NCBI RefSeq assembly: GCF_002982115.1
Contig: NZ_CP019980.1
Location: forward strand, 4,596,001-4,660,000
DNA length: 64,000 nucleotides
Source of the DNA: Lysinibacillus sphaericus
Lineage (GTDB): Bacteria; Bacillota; Bacilli; Bacillales_A; Planococcaceae
Direction: 5' to 3'
Part shown: one piece after another, positions 14,219-25,230 of the stretch
Layout: the number at the start of each line of letters is the position of its first letter
Numbering within the stretch: position 1 is the stretch's first letter
Program-made: the position numbers and the translations under genes
Notes under the pieces: model-generated
Database searches by the model: none
The model's input: only the letters and a program-made list of their open reading frames with translations
Told to the model about the DNA's origin: nothing

Positions 14219-14257
14219 AAAAGAGACATCTCAAAATTAAATTGAGATGTCTCTTTT
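14219..14257 (-). terminator. Bidirectional terminator after dusB
   Basis: A perfect 16-bp inverted repeat, aaaagagacatctcaa and its complement, with a 7-nt loop. A-tract and T-tract are on both sides, so it would stop the folate operon on the minus strand and any leakage from the prophage on the plus strand. It lies 5 nt after the dusB stop. Confidence 0.9.
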
Positions 14258-14261
14258 CACA

Positions 14262-15302
14262 TTATATGATAATTTCTTTTTGCTCTGGTACATAAATTTC
14301 AGACTCACATTGCTCATAGTCTTGCACAATTCCATTTAATATAGCACGTAGCTCTGTTGCTGTTTCAGTTTGATTAATAGCACTGCGGGCTTTACCGTTA
14401 CCACGAATACCTTTTAAATACCACGATGCGTGCTTACGCATTTCGCGCACAGCCACACTCTCTCCTTTTAATTGCATTAGGCGTTCAAAGTGCAATAAAC
14501 ATACATCCATTTTTTCGCGAACGCCAGGCTCGTCTTTTAACTCTCCTGTTTCCAAATACTGAACTGTACGATAAATCATCCACGGATTACCTAATGCTGC
14601 TCGTCCGATCATTACAGCATCCACCCCTGTTGTATCTAGCATACGTTTTGCATCTTGGGGCGATTCAACATCACCATTACCAAGTACAGGAATATTGACA
14701 TTTTCCTTTACTTGACGAATAATATCCCAATTTGCTTTTCCTTCGTACATTTGCACACGTGTACGGCCATGAACCGCTACTGCTGAAGCGCCGGCACGTT
14801 CAACAGCCTGCGCATTTTCCACAGCAAAGACATGTTCATCGTCCCACCCAATACGCATTTTTACACTGACTGGCTTTTTCACCGCATCAACAACTGCAGC
14901 TACCATTTCGTAAACTTTGTTTGGATCTAGCAGTAAACGTGCACCTGCTTCACACTTAATTATTTTATTGACTGGACAGCCCATATTAATATCAATAATG
15001 TCAGCAGTTGTATTTTCGTCTACATACTTCGCCGCTTCTACAAGTGTCGTTTTATCTCCACCAAAAATTTGTAGTGAAAGGGGATTTTCACGTTCGTCAA
15101 TATATAGCATACCTAACGTTTTTTCATTTTTACTAACAATCCCTTTATCACTAATCATTTCTGCATATACTAGCCCTGCTCCGAATTCTTTCACCGTTAA
15201 TCGAAAAGCAGAGTTACAGATACCAGCCATTGGTGCTAATACGACACGGTTGTCCATGACAATATCGCCAATTTGAAACGGCTTTTCAGTTGTCTGACTC
15301 AA
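14262..15302 (-). CDS. dusB: tRNA-dihydrouridine synthase DusB, 346 aa
   Basis: FMN enzyme reducing uridines in tRNA to dihydrouridine. The motifs [21 protein letters not shown] (catalytic Cys) and AVHGRTR are clear. The real start is the TTG at 15302 (SQTTEKPF...), preceded by AGAAGGAGG; the longer ATG frame would translate that site as RRR. It is the last gene of the folate operon, as yacF in B. subtilis, where lysS normally follows; here the prophage follows. The small yazB gene found between folK and dusB in B. subtilis is absent. Confidence 0.95.
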   Translation of the reverse strand: MSQTTEKPFQIGDIVMDNRVVLAPMAGICNSAFRLTVKEFGAGLVYAEMISDKGIVSKNEKTLGMLYIDERENPLSLQIFGGDKTTLVEAAKYVDENTTADIIDINMGCPVNKIIKCEAGARLLLDPNKVYEMVAAVVDAVKKPVSVKMRIGWDDEHVFAVENAQAVERAGASAVAVHGRTRVQMYEGKANWDIIRQVKENVNIPVLGNGDVESPQDAKRMLDTTGVDAVMIGRAALGNPWMIYRTVQYLETGELKDEPGVREKMDVCLLHFERLMQLKGESVAVREMRKHASWYLKGIRGNGKARSAINQTETATELRAILNGIVQDYEQCESEIYVPEQKEIII

Positions 15303-15408
15303 CGTCGATTTCCTCCTTCTATGGGCTTTCACCCGTCATTGCTAAAGATGTATTGTTAATGCTTTTGGCATTTATTATTAAGCTCTCCACAAATCAAACT
15401 TATGCACA

Positions 15409-15930
15409 TTATTTCATAGACGGCATCAATCTCGTATCCGCCGATCGCTTCCATAGTGTTACGCCTTCCTCTTGCAAATTCATCTGTTGCAGGGTTGTGT
15501 GTGCTCTTTGTAATTGCTCTCCAGATGGAGTAGGCGTAATTTCTATTAATGGTACTAACACAAAAGCTCGTTCATACATTCTTGGATGTGGCACAAGTAA
15601 GCTCTCTGTTTCAATATTTTCGTGATTGTAGAGTAGAATGTCAAGGTCGATGATTCGAGGCCCCCATCGAAACTCCCGAACACGACCTAACTCGTTCTCT
15701 ACCGACTGACAAATCTTTAGCATTTCACAAGATGAACTACTTGTTCTAACATGAACCGCGATATTTAAAAAATCTGCTTGGTCAGTAAAACCTACAGCCG
15801 CTGTTTCATAGATAGAAGAAACCCGAATAACTTCTAGCCCTTCTTTTTCCATTAAAAGTTCGATTGCACGCTGAAGGTTGGCATAACGTTCACCAATATT
15901 TGTACCAATCGATATATATACGTCATTCAT
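15409..15930 (-). CDS. folK: HPPK, 2-amino-4-hydroxy-6-hydroxymethyldihydropteridine pyrophosphokinase
   Basis: Transfers pyrophosphate from ATP to the pterin alcohol, the step before dihydropteroate synthase. 173 aa, with ISIGTNIGERYANLQRAIEL at the N-terminus, the catalytic R-x-x-R-WGPR-x-IDLDILLY segment near residues 85-105, and VPHPRMYERAFVL. The start overlaps the folB stop by one base and is preceded by GAGGTGAC, so it is coupled within the operon. Confidence 0.96.
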   Translation of the reverse strand: MNDVYISIGTNIGERYANLQRAIELLMEKEGLEVIRVSSIYETAAVGFTDQADFLNIAVHVRTSSSSCEMLKICQSVENELGRVREFRWGPRIIDLDILLYNHENIETESLLVPHPRMYERAFVLVPLIEITPTPSGEQLQRAHTTLQQMNLQEEGVTLWKRSADTRLMPSMK

Positions 15931-16295
15931 TAGAAGTCACCTCTAGTTATCTCAACTGAAACTTCTTTGTAATAACCATGTATCGGTGGATCTGGTTTAA
16001 TGAGCTCAACTCGTACACCTTTGACCTTGTCAGGATATGCAGAGAGTATACTATTAGCGATTTTCGCAACAAGAGCTTCAATTAGTTTAAAAGGCTCGCC
16101 CTCAACGATATCACGACAAAGCGCATACACTTCAGCATAATTCACAGTATACGTTAAATCATCTGTGTCACCCGCTTTAGTCATATCAACCGCTAATGAA
16201 ACATTGGCGCGAAAGCGTTGGCCCAGTGTTGTTTCTGCTGCTAAAACACCATGATAGCCATAAAACTGCATGTCCTTTAAATGAATATAGTCCAT
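15930..16295 (-). CDS. folB: Dihydroneopterin aldolase
   Basis: Converts dihydroneopterin to hydroxymethyl-dihydropterin plus glycolaldehyde. 121 aa, the normal size. Motifs: FYGYHGVLAAE (active-site region), the YAEVY loop with glutamate, FKLIEALVAKIA and VRVELIKPDPPIHGYY containing the catalytic lysine. AAGGAGGAAGCG precedes the ATG, which overlaps the folP stop. Confidence 0.96.
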   Translation of the reverse strand: MDYIHLKDMQFYGYHGVLAAETTLGQRFRANVSLAVDMTKAGDTDDLTYTVNYAEVYALCRDIVEGEPFKLIEALVAKIANSILSAYPDKVKGVRVELIKPDPPIHGYYKEVSVEITRGDF

Positions 16296-17149
16296 TACGC
16301 TTCCTCCTTGTAAATACGTTTACCAACTAACACATCAGCCATATGTGCAGCACGAGCCATTTCTTTCACATCATGCACACGGATTAGATGACAACCTTTT
16401 TCAATGCCATAAACAACAGTTGCGCATGTTCCTTCAATCCGTTCTTCTACAGGAAGCTGCAATACATTGCCTATCATTGACTTGCGCGAGGTTGCTAATA
16501 ACACAGGGTATCCCATATTCACTAAATCCGCTAGATGCTGCATCATTGCAATATTTTGAGCCGTTGTTTTAGCAAAACCGATGCCTGGATCCAATATGAT
16601 ATGAGAATCAGGCACACCCGCCTTCTTCGCAATAGCAATACTTTGTTCTAAATCCGCTTTGGCTGTTGCCCAAAAATTACTTCCATAATCTTTGTTTTCG
16701 CGATTATGCATTAAAATAATTGGTACATTTAGTTCCGCAGCAACTTCTGCAATGGCAGGTTCTGATTTGGCACCCCAAATATCATTAATAATATGAGCAC
16801 CCGCTTCAATCGCCGCCCGTGCTACGCTCGCTTTATACGTATCAACTGAAATAATAGCTGGCACTTCCGCTACTAGTGCCCGGATAACCGGTACAATACG
16901 CGCAATTTCATCATCATCAGAAATACGCTCATAACCAGGGCGTGTCGATTCACCGCCAACATCAATAATTTTCGCACCTTCAGCTACCATCTTTTTAGCC
17001 TGCTCTACAGCGGCATCCACGTTATTATATTTTCCACCATCTGAAAAAGAGTCTGGCGTGACATTTAAAATACCCATAATAAATGTTTCACTGTTATAAT
17101 CTAAAGTAATCCCATTAATTGTTAACGGTGTTGTATAGTTTTCTAGCAT
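16295..17149 (-). CDS. folP: Dihydropteroate synthase, sulfonamide target
   Basis: Condenses PABA with the pterin pyrophosphate. About 284 aa from the ATG at 17149 (MLENYTTPLTINGITLDYNS), chosen for AGAAGGAG eight bases upstream; an upstream frame extension overlaps pabC and is unlikely to be used. Signatures: IMGILNVTPDSFSDGGKY (loop 1), DVGGESTRPGYERI (loop 2), SVDTYKASVARAA, IILDPGIGFAKT and the C-terminal RVHDVKEM. Confidence 0.96.
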   Translation of the reverse strand: MLENYTTPLTINGITLDYNSETFIMGILNVTPDSFSDGGKYNNVDAAVEQAKKMVAEGAKIIDVGGESTRPGYERISDDDEIARIVPVIRALVAEVPAIISVDTYKASVARAAIEAGAHIINDIWGAKSEPAIAEVAAELNVPIILMHNRENKDYGSNFWATAKADLEQSIAIAKKAGVPDSHIILDPGIGFAKTTAQNIAMMQHLADLVNMGYPVLLATSRKSMIGNVLQLPVEERIEGTCATVVYGIEKGCHLIRVHDVKEMARAAHMADVLVGKRIYKEEA

Positions 17150-17162
17150 TTTAATGCTCCTT

Positions 17163-18002
17163 CTATTGTTGTTCCACCTCTTTGATAAACGCCTCATGTA
17201 AACGTAAATAAATCGGTCCTTTATTGCCTAAAAACTGAATATCTTCTAACATGCAAATCGGAACAAGCTCTTGCACAGAGTTTGTAATAAAACATTCGCT
17301 CCCTTGCTCCACATCGTTTTTAGTAAATAAACCTTCTCGTATTTCAATACCTACTGACTGCGCATGTTCTAGTACCCATGCTCTCGTAATACCAGGTAAT
17401 ATACCCGCTTCTAAAGAAGGCGTATATAGTATATCATCTTTCACCCAAAATATATTTGAAGTGACACCTTCAGCCACATAGCCCTCCTCTGTTAAAAAGA
17501 AACCTTCCTGCATGGCTAAAGAGGACATTTCAAACCTTCCTAAAACGTTATTGCCATAATGATGCGACTTGACACGTAAAACGCCTTCAGGAGTATTCCG
17601 TCTTACCTCTAACCATTGCGCTGTTTTTTCCTTACCACGAGGAGTATCAGGCAACTCTTTCCGAAAGACGATTACATTGGGTTGTGTATACTCGCTCGGT
17701 TGCAAACCTATACTATGCTCCCCAGCAGATACATTTAAACGAAAATAACCATCTTGCCCACCGGCAGCTAAATTTAGTTGTTTAATAACAGCTAGTAAAT
17801 CCTGTTTTGTATAAGGCAGATGAATATGGAACTGCGTAAGTGCCGCTTGTAAACGTTCCATATGCGCTTCCCAAAATAATACCTTCCCATTGTAAGTACG
17901 CAACGTCTCGAAAAAACCTAAGCCATATAAAAAACCATGGTCAAATGGTGAAATTCGCAATTCCTCCGCTGCTACATAGTTCCCGTTCAACCAGCACTGC
18001 AT
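17163..18002 (-). CDS. pabC: 4-amino-4-deoxychorismate lyase
   Basis: PLP enzyme of the class IV aminotransferase fold that releases pyruvate to give PABA. 279 aa, MQCWLNGNYVAAEELRISPF ... GLGFFETLR at the N-terminus. The PLP lysine is expected in LRVKSHHYGNNVLGR. EGVTSNIFWVK, PGITRAWVLE and ECFITNSVQELVPI match the family. It lies between pabA and folP, completing the PABA branch in the same operon. Confidence 0.94.
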   Translation of the reverse strand: MQCWLNGNYVAAEELRISPFDHGFLYGLGFFETLRTYNGKVLFWEAHMERLQAALTQFHIHLPYTKQDLLAVIKQLNLAAGGQDGYFRLNVSAGEHSIGLQPSEYTQPNVIVFRKELPDTPRGKEKTAQWLEVRRNTPEGVLRVKSHHYGNNVLGRFEMSSLAMQEGFFLTEEGYVAEGVTSNIFWVKDDILYTPSLEAGILPGITRAWVLEHAQSVGIEIREGLFTKNDVEQGSECFITNSVQELVPICMLEDIQFLGNKGPIYLRLHEAFIKEVEQQ

Positions 18003-18003
18003 A

Positions 18004-18585
18004 TTACTTCGCTCCTTCTACATACAATTCGATAAAATGACGTAGAAGCTTTTTCCCCTGTTCCGTCATAATAGATTCTGGATGATATTGAACTCCTTCG
18101 ATTGGATACTCTTTATGCCGAATCCCCATAATTTCTCCTTCTGCAGTCCACGCTGTCACATCAAAACAGGCTGGTAAGCTTTCTTTTTCCACAATGAGCG
18201 AATGATATCGTGTTGCTTGAAATGGATTGGGCATACCTGCATGTAGGCCCTTTTCCGCATGCAACACCGGAGACGTTTTACCATGCATTAAACGTTCTGC
18301 ACGAATAACATGTCCTCCAAAAACTTGAGCTATTGCTTGATGTCCAAGACACACCCCTAAAATAGGAATATTTCCCGCGAAATATCGAATGATGTTTAGA
18401 CTTTCACCAGCTTCGTTCGGACTACAAGGCCCAGGAGAAATCACAATCATATCGGGCGCAAGTTTTTCAATATCCGCAATTGTGAGCGAATCATTTCTTT
18501 TTACAATTAACTCATGTCCAAATTCTCCAAAATACTGCACAAGATTATATGTAAAAGAATCATAGTTATCAATCATTAAAATCAT
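18004..18585 (-). CDS. pabA: Aminodeoxychorismate/anthranilate synthase glutaminase subunit
   Basis: Class I glutamine amidotransferase of 193 aa that supplies ammonia to PabB and, in Bacillus, also to TrpE. Catalytic triad motifs: [11 protein letters not shown] (Cys), and H and E in [12 protein letters not shown]. The oxyanion hole region [13 protein letters not shown] is present. The ATG overlaps the pabB stop (ATGA) by 4 nt, ensuring coupled synthesis of the two subunits. Confidence 0.95.
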   Translation of the reverse strand: MILMIDNYDSFTYNLVQYFGEFGHELIVKRNDSLTIADIEKLAPDMIVISPGPCSPNEAGESLNIIRYFAGNIPILGVCLGHQAIAQVFGGHVIRAERLMHGKTSPVLHAEKGLHAGMPNPFQATRYHSLIVEKESLPACFDVTAWTAEGEIMGIRHKEYPIEGVQYHPESIMTEQGKKLLRHFIELYVEGAK

Positions 18586-19991
18586 TTTGCTCGCTCCTCC
18601 GCCATTGCCTTAGCCTGCCACATAGCTTTTGCTTTATTTAAAGATTCTTGGTATTCTCTTTCCGGAACAGAATCAATAACTATTCCTGCACCAGCTTGGA
18701 TATAGGCCATCCCATCTTTAACAAACGCTGTTCGTATTACAATATTCAACTCCATATCCCCTGTATAGCCTAACCAGCCAATGGAACCCGTATATAACCC
18801 TCGACGGACTGGTTCTAATTCTTCAATAATTTCCATCGTACGAATTTTAGGTGCTCCTGTAATCGTCCCACCTGGGAACATCGCTCGAACGACATCCGCA
18901 TTGGTCTTTCCTTCAGCTATCTCACCACGCACATTTGACACAATATGCATGACATGGGAATAGCGTTCAATGACCATAAACTCATCGACCTCCACTGTAC
19001 CGTATGCTGATACTCTCCCTAAATCATTGCGTTCTAAATCAACGAGCATCACATGTTCTGCTCGCTCCTTCTCGTTATCAATTAACTCCTGTGCCAACGC
19101 AATGTCTTGTTCATCAGACTTTCCTCTCGGACGCGTTCCTGCTATTGGTCGTGTTGATAACTCCTTACCTTGGCGTTTCACCAATAGCTCTGGTGAACCA
19201 GACACAACCGCAAAATCAGGGGCTTCAATATACGCCATATATGGCGAAGGATTAAATGCACGTAACGCTTCATAAACATCCATTGCTGTAGCATTTAATT
19301 TTTTCGATTGACGAACTGATAAATTCACTTGAAACACGTCACCTTGTGCTATATAGCTTTGAATTTTCCTCACAGCAGCTTCAAAGGCAGTGCCTGCAAA
19401 TGACACAAGCAGTTCACTTTCATCATTTACCACTTCAACAGCATTTGTCTTTTCAAATTTCCTTAACTGCAAACCTTCCTGTGCCGCTACTTGCCAAGCA
19501 TGTGCTCGCTCTTCAAGGTTCACATCACAGTTTGCTAACTTCATAAACGTTACTTCATTTGTCTTAACATCATGTACTGCCCAACAATCAAATAAATAAA
19601 AATAAATATCTGGCACCTTTAAATCATCTGTTGCTAGTTCTGGCAGCTCCTCAATTTTCCGTGCGTAATCATATGACACAAAACCGATGGCGCCTCCTTG
19701 GAAAACAGGCAGTTTAGCATCATAAGTTAATTGATAGTTCGCTACTAACTGTTCTAACAAATCAAGTGGCTCCCCGTATAACATTTCGCGGGTGCCATCT
19801 CTCCACTCTATAAGCAAACCACCCTCAATTGATTGAGCAGTTGCTAATGGCTGCCATGCGGCGATCGAATAGTGTCCCCCACGTCCACTCTCTAAAAATA
19901 CATGGGCTTTTTCATCTGTCGTTTGCTTTTTATAGCTATAAAAAAACGCGTCTGCGTCCATTTTCACTGATTTCGTAGATAATGTATTCAC
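18582..19991 (-). CDS. pabB: Aminodeoxychorismate synthase component I
   Basis: Chorismate-utilising enzyme, 469 aa, first gene of the PABA/folate operon. The C-terminal half carries the family signatures [58 protein letters not shown] and [20 protein letters not shown]. The K/A residue in PIAGT is more typical of PabB than TrpE. Genomic association with pabA, pabC and folP decides the assignment over trpE. Confidence 0.93.
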   Translation of the reverse strand: MNTLSTKSVKMDADAFFYSYKKQTTDEKAHVFLESGRGGHYSIAAWQPLATAQSIEGGLLIEWRDGTREMLYGEPLDLLEQLVANYQLTYDAKLPVFQGGAIGFVSYDYARKIEELPELATDDLKVPDIYFYLFDCWAVHDVKTNEVTFMKLANCDVNLEERAHAWQVAAQEGLQLRKFEKTNAVEVVNDESELLVSFAGTAFEAAVRKIQSYIAQGDVFQVNLSVRQSKKLNATAMDVYEALRAFNPSPYMAYIEAPDFAVVSGSPELLVKRQGKELSTRPIAGTRPRGKSDEQDIALAQELIDNEKERAEHVMLVDLERNDLGRVSAYGTVEVDEFMVIERYSHVMHIVSNVRGEIAEGKTNADVVRAMFPGGTITGAPKIRTMEIIEELEPVRRGLYTGSIGWLGYTGDMELNIVIRTAFVKDGMAYIQAGAGIVIDSVPEREYQESLNKAKAMWQAKAMAEERAK

Positions 19992-20278
19992 GTTGTTCTT
20001 CCCCTTTGGATCATATGATGTGATTCCATCTTAACGTGAAAAATGCAGAGATGCGAATTTTTTTTGCTCCTAAAATAAATAACTATAAATGCCACTTCTT
20101 GCTACAACCGATTGCCAATACTGTTCATGTCTAATAGCACGATTTCTTGCTCAAAATAGCGAGGGAATATCAGCCATTTTTGTTCCATGCAGGCGTTTTG
20201 TATATAGTCTTTTTAAGAATTAAGTTGCAGACTAAAAGTTGCTCCTTCTCGTCAAATAGCGGCTCTTCCATAAAAAAA
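19992..20278. other. Gap upstream of pabB, no gene seen
   Basis: No open frame with a ribosome site is visible. The stretch must carry the promoter of the pab/fol operon on the minus strand, but no clearly consensus -35/-10 pair stands out. The cysK terminator lies at its high-coordinate side. Confidence 0.4.
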
Positions 20279-20318
20279 ACTGTAGGCACACTCTCAAATT
20301 TTTGAGATTGCCTACAGT
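20272..20318 (-). terminator. cysK terminator
   Basis: An inverted repeat with arms actgtaggca / tgcctacagt (20279-20288, 20309-20318) and a smaller internal stem around ctcaaa/tttgag. Followed on the minus strand by eight Ts. Located 42 nt after the cysK stop. Confidence 0.9.
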
Positions 20319-20360
20319 CTATAAGACTCCCTTTTAGAAGGATGTCATTTTGTCTGAAAA

Positions 20361-21290
20361 TTAGTCTTCAAATTGGTATAAAGGTGTAGATAGGTAACGC
20401 TCACCATTTGAAGGTACGATTGCAAGGACATTTGAGCCCTTACCTAAGCGTTTTGCTGTCTCAATTGCTGCATAGATTGCTGCACCTGAAGAAATACCGC
20501 ATAGAATACCCTCTTCACGCGCTACTTTACGTGCTACTTCAAACGCAATTTCGTTTTCTACAGGGAATACTGAAGAATAAACGTCTGTATCTAAAACAGA
20601 AGGCACGAATCCAGCACCAATACCTTGGATTTTATGTGGACCTGGTTGACCTCCTGAAAGTACTGGAGAATCTTTTGGCTCAACAGCAATAATTTCAATT
20701 TCTGGGTACTTCTCTTTTAATACGCTACCAGCACCCGTAATTGTACCACCTGTACCAACACCTGCAACAAATCCATCTAATTTCAAGCCGTCAAAAGCTT
20801 CCACGATTTCTGGCCCTGTTGTTAAACGGTGAACAACTGCGTTTGCTGGGTTAGTGAATTGCTGTGGTAAAAAGTATCCGTGCTCTGCAGATAACTCTTC
20901 CGCCTTTGAAATGGCACCTTTCATGCCAGCTGGTCCAGGTGTTAACACTAAATCAGCACCATAAGCACGCAGTAAATTACGTCGCTCTAAACTCATTGTT
21001 TCTGGCATTACTAAAATTGCTTTATAGCCCTTAGCTGCAGCAATCATTGCTAATCCAATTCCTGTATTACCAGAAGTAGGTTCAATAATCGTACCACCTG
21101 GTTTTAACGTTCCGTCTTTTTCAGCAGCTTCAATCATCGCCAACGCTAAACGGTCTTTTACTGAGCTCCCTGGGTTAAAATACTCTAATTTAACATATAC
21201 AGTACCTTCATTTTCACTTGTTGCATGATTTAATTTTACAATTGGTGTTTTACCAACTAATTCAGCTACTGAGTTCGCTAATCTACTCAT
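20361..21290 (-). CDS. cysK: Cysteine synthase A (O-acetylserine sulfhydrylase)
   Basis: PLP enzyme making cysteine from O-acetylserine and sulfide; in Bacillus it also interacts with the regulator CymR. 309 aa, with [11 protein letters not shown], the PLP lysine K45 in [12 protein letters not shown], the substrate loop [16 protein letters not shown], and [10 protein letters not shown] for phosphate binding. Its promoter (21343-21372) and terminator make it monocistronic. Confidence 0.96.
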   Translation of the reverse strand: MSRLANSVAELVGKTPIVKLNHATSENEGTVYVKLEYFNPGSSVKDRLALAMIEAAEKDGTLKPGGTIIEPTSGNTGIGLAMIAAAKGYKAILVMPETMSLERRNLLRAYGADLVLTPGPAGMKGAISKAEELSAEHGYFLPQQFTNPANAVVHRLTTGPEIVEAFDGLKLDGFVAGVGTGGTITGAGSVLKEKYPEIEIIAVEPKDSPVLSGGQPGPHKIQGIGAGFVPSVLDTDVYSSVFPVENEIAFEVARKVAREEGILCGISSGAAIYAAIETAKRLGKGSNVLAIVPSNGERYLSTPLYQFED

Positions 21291-21342
21291 TTATTTTTCC
21301 ACTCCTAATCCCTACTAATTTTATAGGTTTTACTTATTTTGT

Positions 21343-21372
21343 ATTTTATCAATTTTCCAGTTGCATTGTCAA
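21343..21372 (-). promoter_or_regulatory. cysK promoter
   Basis: On the minus strand TTGACA (21367-21372) is followed by an 18-bp spacer and TAAAAT (21343-21348). It lies 53 nt upstream of the ATG. A CymR-type operator could not be identified with confidence. Confidence 0.6.
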
Positions 21373-21405
21373 TCAATAAAGCTTATATTTTCAGAATATT
21401 TATTT

Positions 21406-21436
21406 GAAGCCAGAAAGTACGTTACTTTCTGGCTTC
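21406..21436 (-). terminator. Hairpin after the PpiC-like gene
   Basis: A perfect 14-bp stem, gaagccagaaagta and its complement, loop cgt. It lies 7 nt after the stop of the foldase gene. The T tract is weak on the minus strand (tcaaat) and better on the plus strand, so termination strength is uncertain. Confidence 0.7.
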
Positions 21437-21442
21437 CTTTTA

Positions 21443-22408
21443 TCATTTCTTTTCTTCACCATAATACCAAGTCGCCTTAAATTCAGACCAAAATGCTTCA
21501 GGTGTTATTGATTGTTGCAATTGCTCCAACGCAAGCTCCCGTTCGATATGTTCTTTCACATCGTCATATGTAAAGGATTGACCTTCTATTACTTCTTGAA
21601 CTTGCACAATTCCGTAATGGCCATTATCTAACTTAAATACCTTACTAATTTCATTTGCCGATAACGTTTTAACCGCTTTTAACAGAGCTGGATCAATATT
21701 GCCCTGCTTCTCTGTTAAGAACCCTATGTCTCCACCTAAGCTAGCCGATGCACTGTCAATTGAAATTTCACGTGCCAGCACAGAAAAATCAGACCCATTT
21801 TTTAGTTCACTTAACGCTTCTTCAGCAGCTTTTTTTGAGTCTACCTCAATAAAATTTGTACGATAACTTGTGTCAGTATTATATAACGCTTTATTTTCTT
21901 CATAGTATTTTTTAATACTGTCTTCTTTAATCACAACATCTTTTGTTAGTACTTTATCTAAAATAAGCCCAGAGCGAATTTTCTGCTTTAACTGGTCGGC
22001 CGAAAGATTTTGCAATGCTGTATCGAATTTATCTTGAGCTGAACGCATTAACGCAAGTTCTAAATCAATCTCTTGATTAGACACTTTTATTTTATATTTA
22101 TCAGCAGCCTTTTCCATAACAGATTCATTCACTAAGTTTTGGAGAGTTTCTTTACCATAGCGTTCTTCCATAGCAATCATCCACTCTTGGCGTGTTATTA
22201 CATCGCCATCAACGGCAGCGACTTGTTCGTCGCTACCAATTTCCTGACCTTTATTTGGAATTAACCAAGCAATAAACCATAAAAAATTCCCTAGTAATAA
22301 GATAGCAATAACTATTAAAGCCGGCTTTGTTTTTAAACGGCGTTGCAATAAGGGCGTTTGGTTGGGTGTTGAAGATGTCTGTGGTCTCCGATTACGCGTT
22401 GAGCTCAT
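21443..22408 (-). CDS. yacD: PpiC-type peptidyl-prolyl isomerase, membrane-anchored (YacD-like)
   Basis: Parvulin-fold foldase of the PrsA type, 321 aa. A basic N-terminus (SSTRNRRPQ ... RRLKTKP) precedes one transmembrane helix (residues about 31-50, [20 protein letters not shown]), so the rest faces the outside. No lipobox is present, unlike PrsA. The parvulin domain (about 180-285) includes [35 protein letters not shown] and NGHYGIVQV. The gene overlaps hslO by 17 nt. Confidence 0.88.
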   Translation of the reverse strand: MSSTRNRRPQTSSTPNQTPLLQRRLKTKPALIVIAILLLGNFLWFIAWLIPNKGQEIGSDEQVAAVDGDVITRQEWMIAMEERYGKETLQNLVNESVMEKAADKYKIKVSNQEIDLELALMRSAQDKFDTALQNLSADQLKQKIRSGLILDKVLTKDVVIKEDSIKKYYEENKALYNTDTSYRTNFIEVDSKKAAEEALSELKNGSDFSVLAREISIDSASASLGGDIGFLTEKQGNIDPALLKAVKTLSANEISKVFKLDNGHYGIVQVQEVIEGQSFTYDDVKEHIERELALEQLQQSITPEAFWSEFKATWYYGEEKK

Positions 22409-23273
22409 CGATAAAACCTTCTAGTTCTTCTTTTGAGAAATGATATGTTTCTAAACAGAAGTGACATTGTGCTTCAGCCGCACCATCTTCATCAATCATT
22501 TCTTGAATTTCCTGCGAACCCAAACCTAAAATTGCTGCACCAAATCGCTCTTTTGAACATTGACATTTAAATTCAACCGGCATTGAATCTAAAATTTGGA
22601 CTTTTCCTTCTCCTAATACAGCCTCTAAAATTTGCTCTGGCGTATAGCCCTTTTCAATCATTTTCGATACAGGCTCTAGCGTCGCTAAATGTTGCTCGAT
22701 TGCGTCGATTGTTTCTTCTTCACAGCCCGGCATAAGTTGAAGAATAAAGCCGCCCGCCGCTAGAATAGAATTATCCGGATTAACTAGTACACCAAGCCCT
22801 ACAGATGAAGGCACCTGTTCAGATGTTGCAAAATAGTAAGTAAAATCTTCTGCAATTTCTCCAGATATAATTGGTGTTTGGCCAGAGAACATATCACGTA
22901 AGCCCAGATCCTTGACAATCGTTAACGCGCCTTCCGTCCCGACACCAGCTCGTACATCCAACTTGCCTTGTTCGTTTAAATCAAAATGCACGTGTGGATT
23001 TGTTACAAAACCACGCACTTCACCTTGAGCGTTACTATCAATTACCATAGGACCGATTGGACCATTACCTTCGATTTTAATGGTAATCTTTTCTTGACCT
23101 TTTAACATAGCTCCCATCATGACACCAGCAGTCATGGAACGACCAAGAGCTGCAGACACAACTGGCCATGTATTATGACGGCGTTGTGCTTCTCCTACAG
23201 TTGCTGTTGTACAAGCAGCGAAAACACGCACCTGCCCATTAAATCCTAAACCTCGAACTAAATAATCTTTCAT
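22392..23273 (-). CDS. hslO: Hsp33 redox-regulated chaperone
   Basis: Holdase activated by oxidation. 293 aa; N-terminal substrate domain ([20 protein letters not shown]) and C-terminal redox switch with zinc cysteines CQC and CHFC ([10 protein letters not shown] ... [14 protein letters not shown]). All four cysteines are intact. It sits between coaX and the foldase, as in B. subtilis. Confidence 0.96.
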   Translation of the reverse strand: MKDYLVRGLGFNGQVRVFAACTTATVGEAQRRHNTWPVVSAALGRSMTAGVMMGAMLKGQEKITIKIEGNGPIGPMVIDSNAQGEVRGFVTNPHVHFDLNEQGKLDVRAGVGTEGALTIVKDLGLRDMFSGQTPIISGEIAEDFTYYFATSEQVPSSVGLGVLVNPDNSILAAGGFILQLMPGCEEETIDAIEQHLATLEPVSKMIEKGYTPEQILEAVLGEGKVQILDSMPVEFKCQCSKERFGAAILGLGSQEIQEMIDEDGAAEAQCHFCLETYHFSKEELEGFIDELNA

Positions 23274-23294
23274 AAATGAAAAGTCCCTCTTTTC

Positions 23295-24062
23295 TTATTG
23301 GTTACGTTTATATAACTTATATAAACCTTTTAATGTTAAAAATGGATCAACGACATCTATCACTTGCGTCTCCCCAGCAATTAAATTGGCTAATCCTCCA
23401 GTTGCAATAACAAGTGGCTCTTCTTTACTTTGTGCCTTCATGCGATTAACAATGCCCTCCACTTGTCCAACAAAACCATAAAAAATGCCGGCCTGCATCG
23501 CAGAAACGGTTGTTTTTCCAACAATATGTGTAGATCGAAGAATTTCAATACGTGGTAATCGAGCTGCCTGCGTATAAAGTGCCTCTGTTGAAATCGAAAT
23601 GCCTGGAGCAATAGCACCGCCCATATAATCGCCTTTTTCATTCAAATAACAATATGTTGTTGCCGTACCAAAATCCACAATAATTAACGGTGCTTTATAA
23701 GCATCGAGCCCTGCTATAGCGTTTACGATTCGATCTGAACCAACCTCTCGTGGGTTTTCATATTTAATGTTTAAACCTGTTTTTACACCGGGTCCAACGA
23801 CCAATGGTTTTTTCCGGAAATATTTTTTGCACATTGCTTCTAACGAAAACATAATCGGCGGTACAACCGAGGATATAATAATGCCAGTAATTTGTTCAAA
23901 TGAAATGCCTGCATGGTTAAAAAAAGCGAGTACTTGCATCGCATATTCGTCTTCCGTTTTATGAAGATCCGTAACCATTCGCCAATGAAAAGCGAGCTGA
24001 TCATTTGTATCATAGACTCCCAATACAATATTTGAATTTCCTGCATCCAATACTAAAATCAT
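23295..24062 (-). CDS. coaX: Type III pantothenate kinase
   Basis: First step of CoA synthesis. 255 aa from ATG 24062 ([20 protein letters not shown]), chosen because GGAGGCATCGGCC precedes it and the DAGNSN phosphate motif then lies at the very N-terminus as in the family; longer in-frame starts exist. Other motifs: [31 protein letters not shown] and [13 protein letters not shown] fold, potassium-dependent. Confidence 0.95.
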   Translation of the reverse strand: MILVLDAGNSNIVLGVYDTNDQLAFHWRMVTDLHKTEDEYAMQVLAFFNHAGISFEQITGIIISSVVPPIMFSLEAMCKKYFRKKPLVVGPGVKTGLNIKYENPREVGSDRIVNAIAGLDAYKAPLIIVDFGTATTYCYLNEKGDYMGGAIAPGISISTEALYTQAARLPRIEILRSTHIVGKTTVSAMQAGIFYGFVGQVEGIVNRMKAQSKEEPLVIATGGLANLIAGETQVIDVVDPFLTLKGLYKLYKRNQ

Positions 24063-24279
24063 GGCCGATGCCTCCATATTAAATTCGCCCCCATGAAACC
24101 GACTGAGTTTCATTACTATCAGCAAACGTTTGTTTGTGTAACTTCACTTCATCGAACTAGAGGCGCTTATTTTCAGTTTAAGAAGGCGCTTCGCTGAACA
24201 CCAAATAAAGTTTGAACACTTTAGAAAATGATACCACACTTTTAAGCCAATGAAATAGCATTACTACTTACGATAAAAG

Positions 24280-24311
24280 GAGCCACCCTACATTTTAGAA
24301 GGTAGCTCCGT
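24280..24311 (-). terminator. Terminator of the aldo/keto reductase gene
   Basis: Minus-strand stem ggagctacc / ggtggctcc (one G-U pair) followed by TTTTATC. Lies just after the reductase stop, separating it from coaX. Confidence 0.8.
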
Positions 24312-24316
24312 AACCA

Positions 24317-25159
24317 TTATTTAAAATTAAATTTTTCAGGGTCTGGTCCGCAACGCAAGCCGTCATTCATAGCATCTAACTGTGCCATTTCTTCATCAGC
24401 TAATGCAAAATCAAAAACATCTAAATTTTCAGTCATACGTGATGGTGTCATTGTTTTTGGGATTGTTACAACACCATGTTGAACATCATATCGCAAAACG
24501 ATTTGTGCTGGTGTTTTGTTGTATTTACTTGCTAACTGTTGAATTAACGCTTCCTCCAACAAAGAACCATTCATTAATGGTGACCATGCTTCAACTTGAA
24601 TACGATGTTCTTTGCAATAATTACGTACTTCTTCCTGTGTCAGATGGGGGTGAAATTCTATTTGATTGATAACAGGAATAACCGTTGTTTCTTTTAATAA
24701 TTGTTCTAAATGATGTACATGAAAATTGCTGACACCAATGGAACGAACACGCCCGTCCTGATAAATTTTTTCAAGCGCTTTATATGCCTCAATATAGTTC
24801 GTATCTAAACCTGGCCAATGAATTAAATATAAATCTAAATAATCTAAACCTAATTTTTCTAAACTGCTAGCGTATGCGGCAAGTGTCTCTTCATAAGAAA
24901 GTCCGTCATTCCAAACTTTTGAAGTTACAAAAAGCTCCTCACGCGCAACTAGACCTTCATCAATTGCTGCGCGAATTCCTCGCCCAACGCTTTCCTCATT
25001 ACGGTACACTTGTGCAGTATCTATGCTACGATAACCTTTTGCGATAGCCGTTTTAACAGCTTCAGCCAAATCATCTCCATCTGGTACACGGAATACACCA
25101 TAGCCTACTAAAGGCATTTCTAGTCCATTATTCAATGTTACGTTTTCCATGTTCAACAC
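24317..25159 (-). CDS. Aldo/keto reductase (YvgN-like), NADPH-dependent
   Basis: TIM-barrel oxidoreductase of about 280 aa. The catalytic tetrad is visible: D and Y in SIDTAQVYRNE, K in VTSKVWND, H in YLIHWPG. NQIEFHPHLTQ and the C-terminal IPKTMTPSRMTENL bind NADPH. Physiological substrate unknown; relatives reduce methylglyoxal and other aldehydes. The gene is flanked by its own terminator and the ftsH terminator, so it is a separate unit inserted between coaX and ftsH, which are adjacent in B. subtilis. The start could be the first ATG or MENVTLNNG three codons later. Confidence 0.9.
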   Translation of the reverse strand: MLNMENVTLNNGLEMPLVGYGVFRVPDGDDLAEAVKTAIAKGYRSIDTAQVYRNEESVGRGIRAAIDEGLVAREELFVTSKVWNDGLSYEETLAAYASSLEKLGLDYLDLYLIHWPGLDTNYIEAYKALEKIYQDGRVRSIGVSNFHVHHLEQLLKETTVIPVINQIEFHPHLTQEEVRNYCKEHRIQVEAWSPLMNGSLLEEALIQQLASKYNKTPAQIVLRYDVQHGVVTIPKTMTPSRMTENLDVFDFALADEEMAQLDAMNDGLRCGPDPEKFNFK

Positions 25160-25230
25160 TCCTAACCATTATGCAGATGCATAACATACTATTTACATCG
25201 TAATGCTTCATGCAAAAAAAAAGCAAAGAA

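Noticed and set aside
21300..21345. CymR operator upstream of cysK
   Set aside because: Only partial resemblance to the CymR motif; not distinguishable from AT-rich background.
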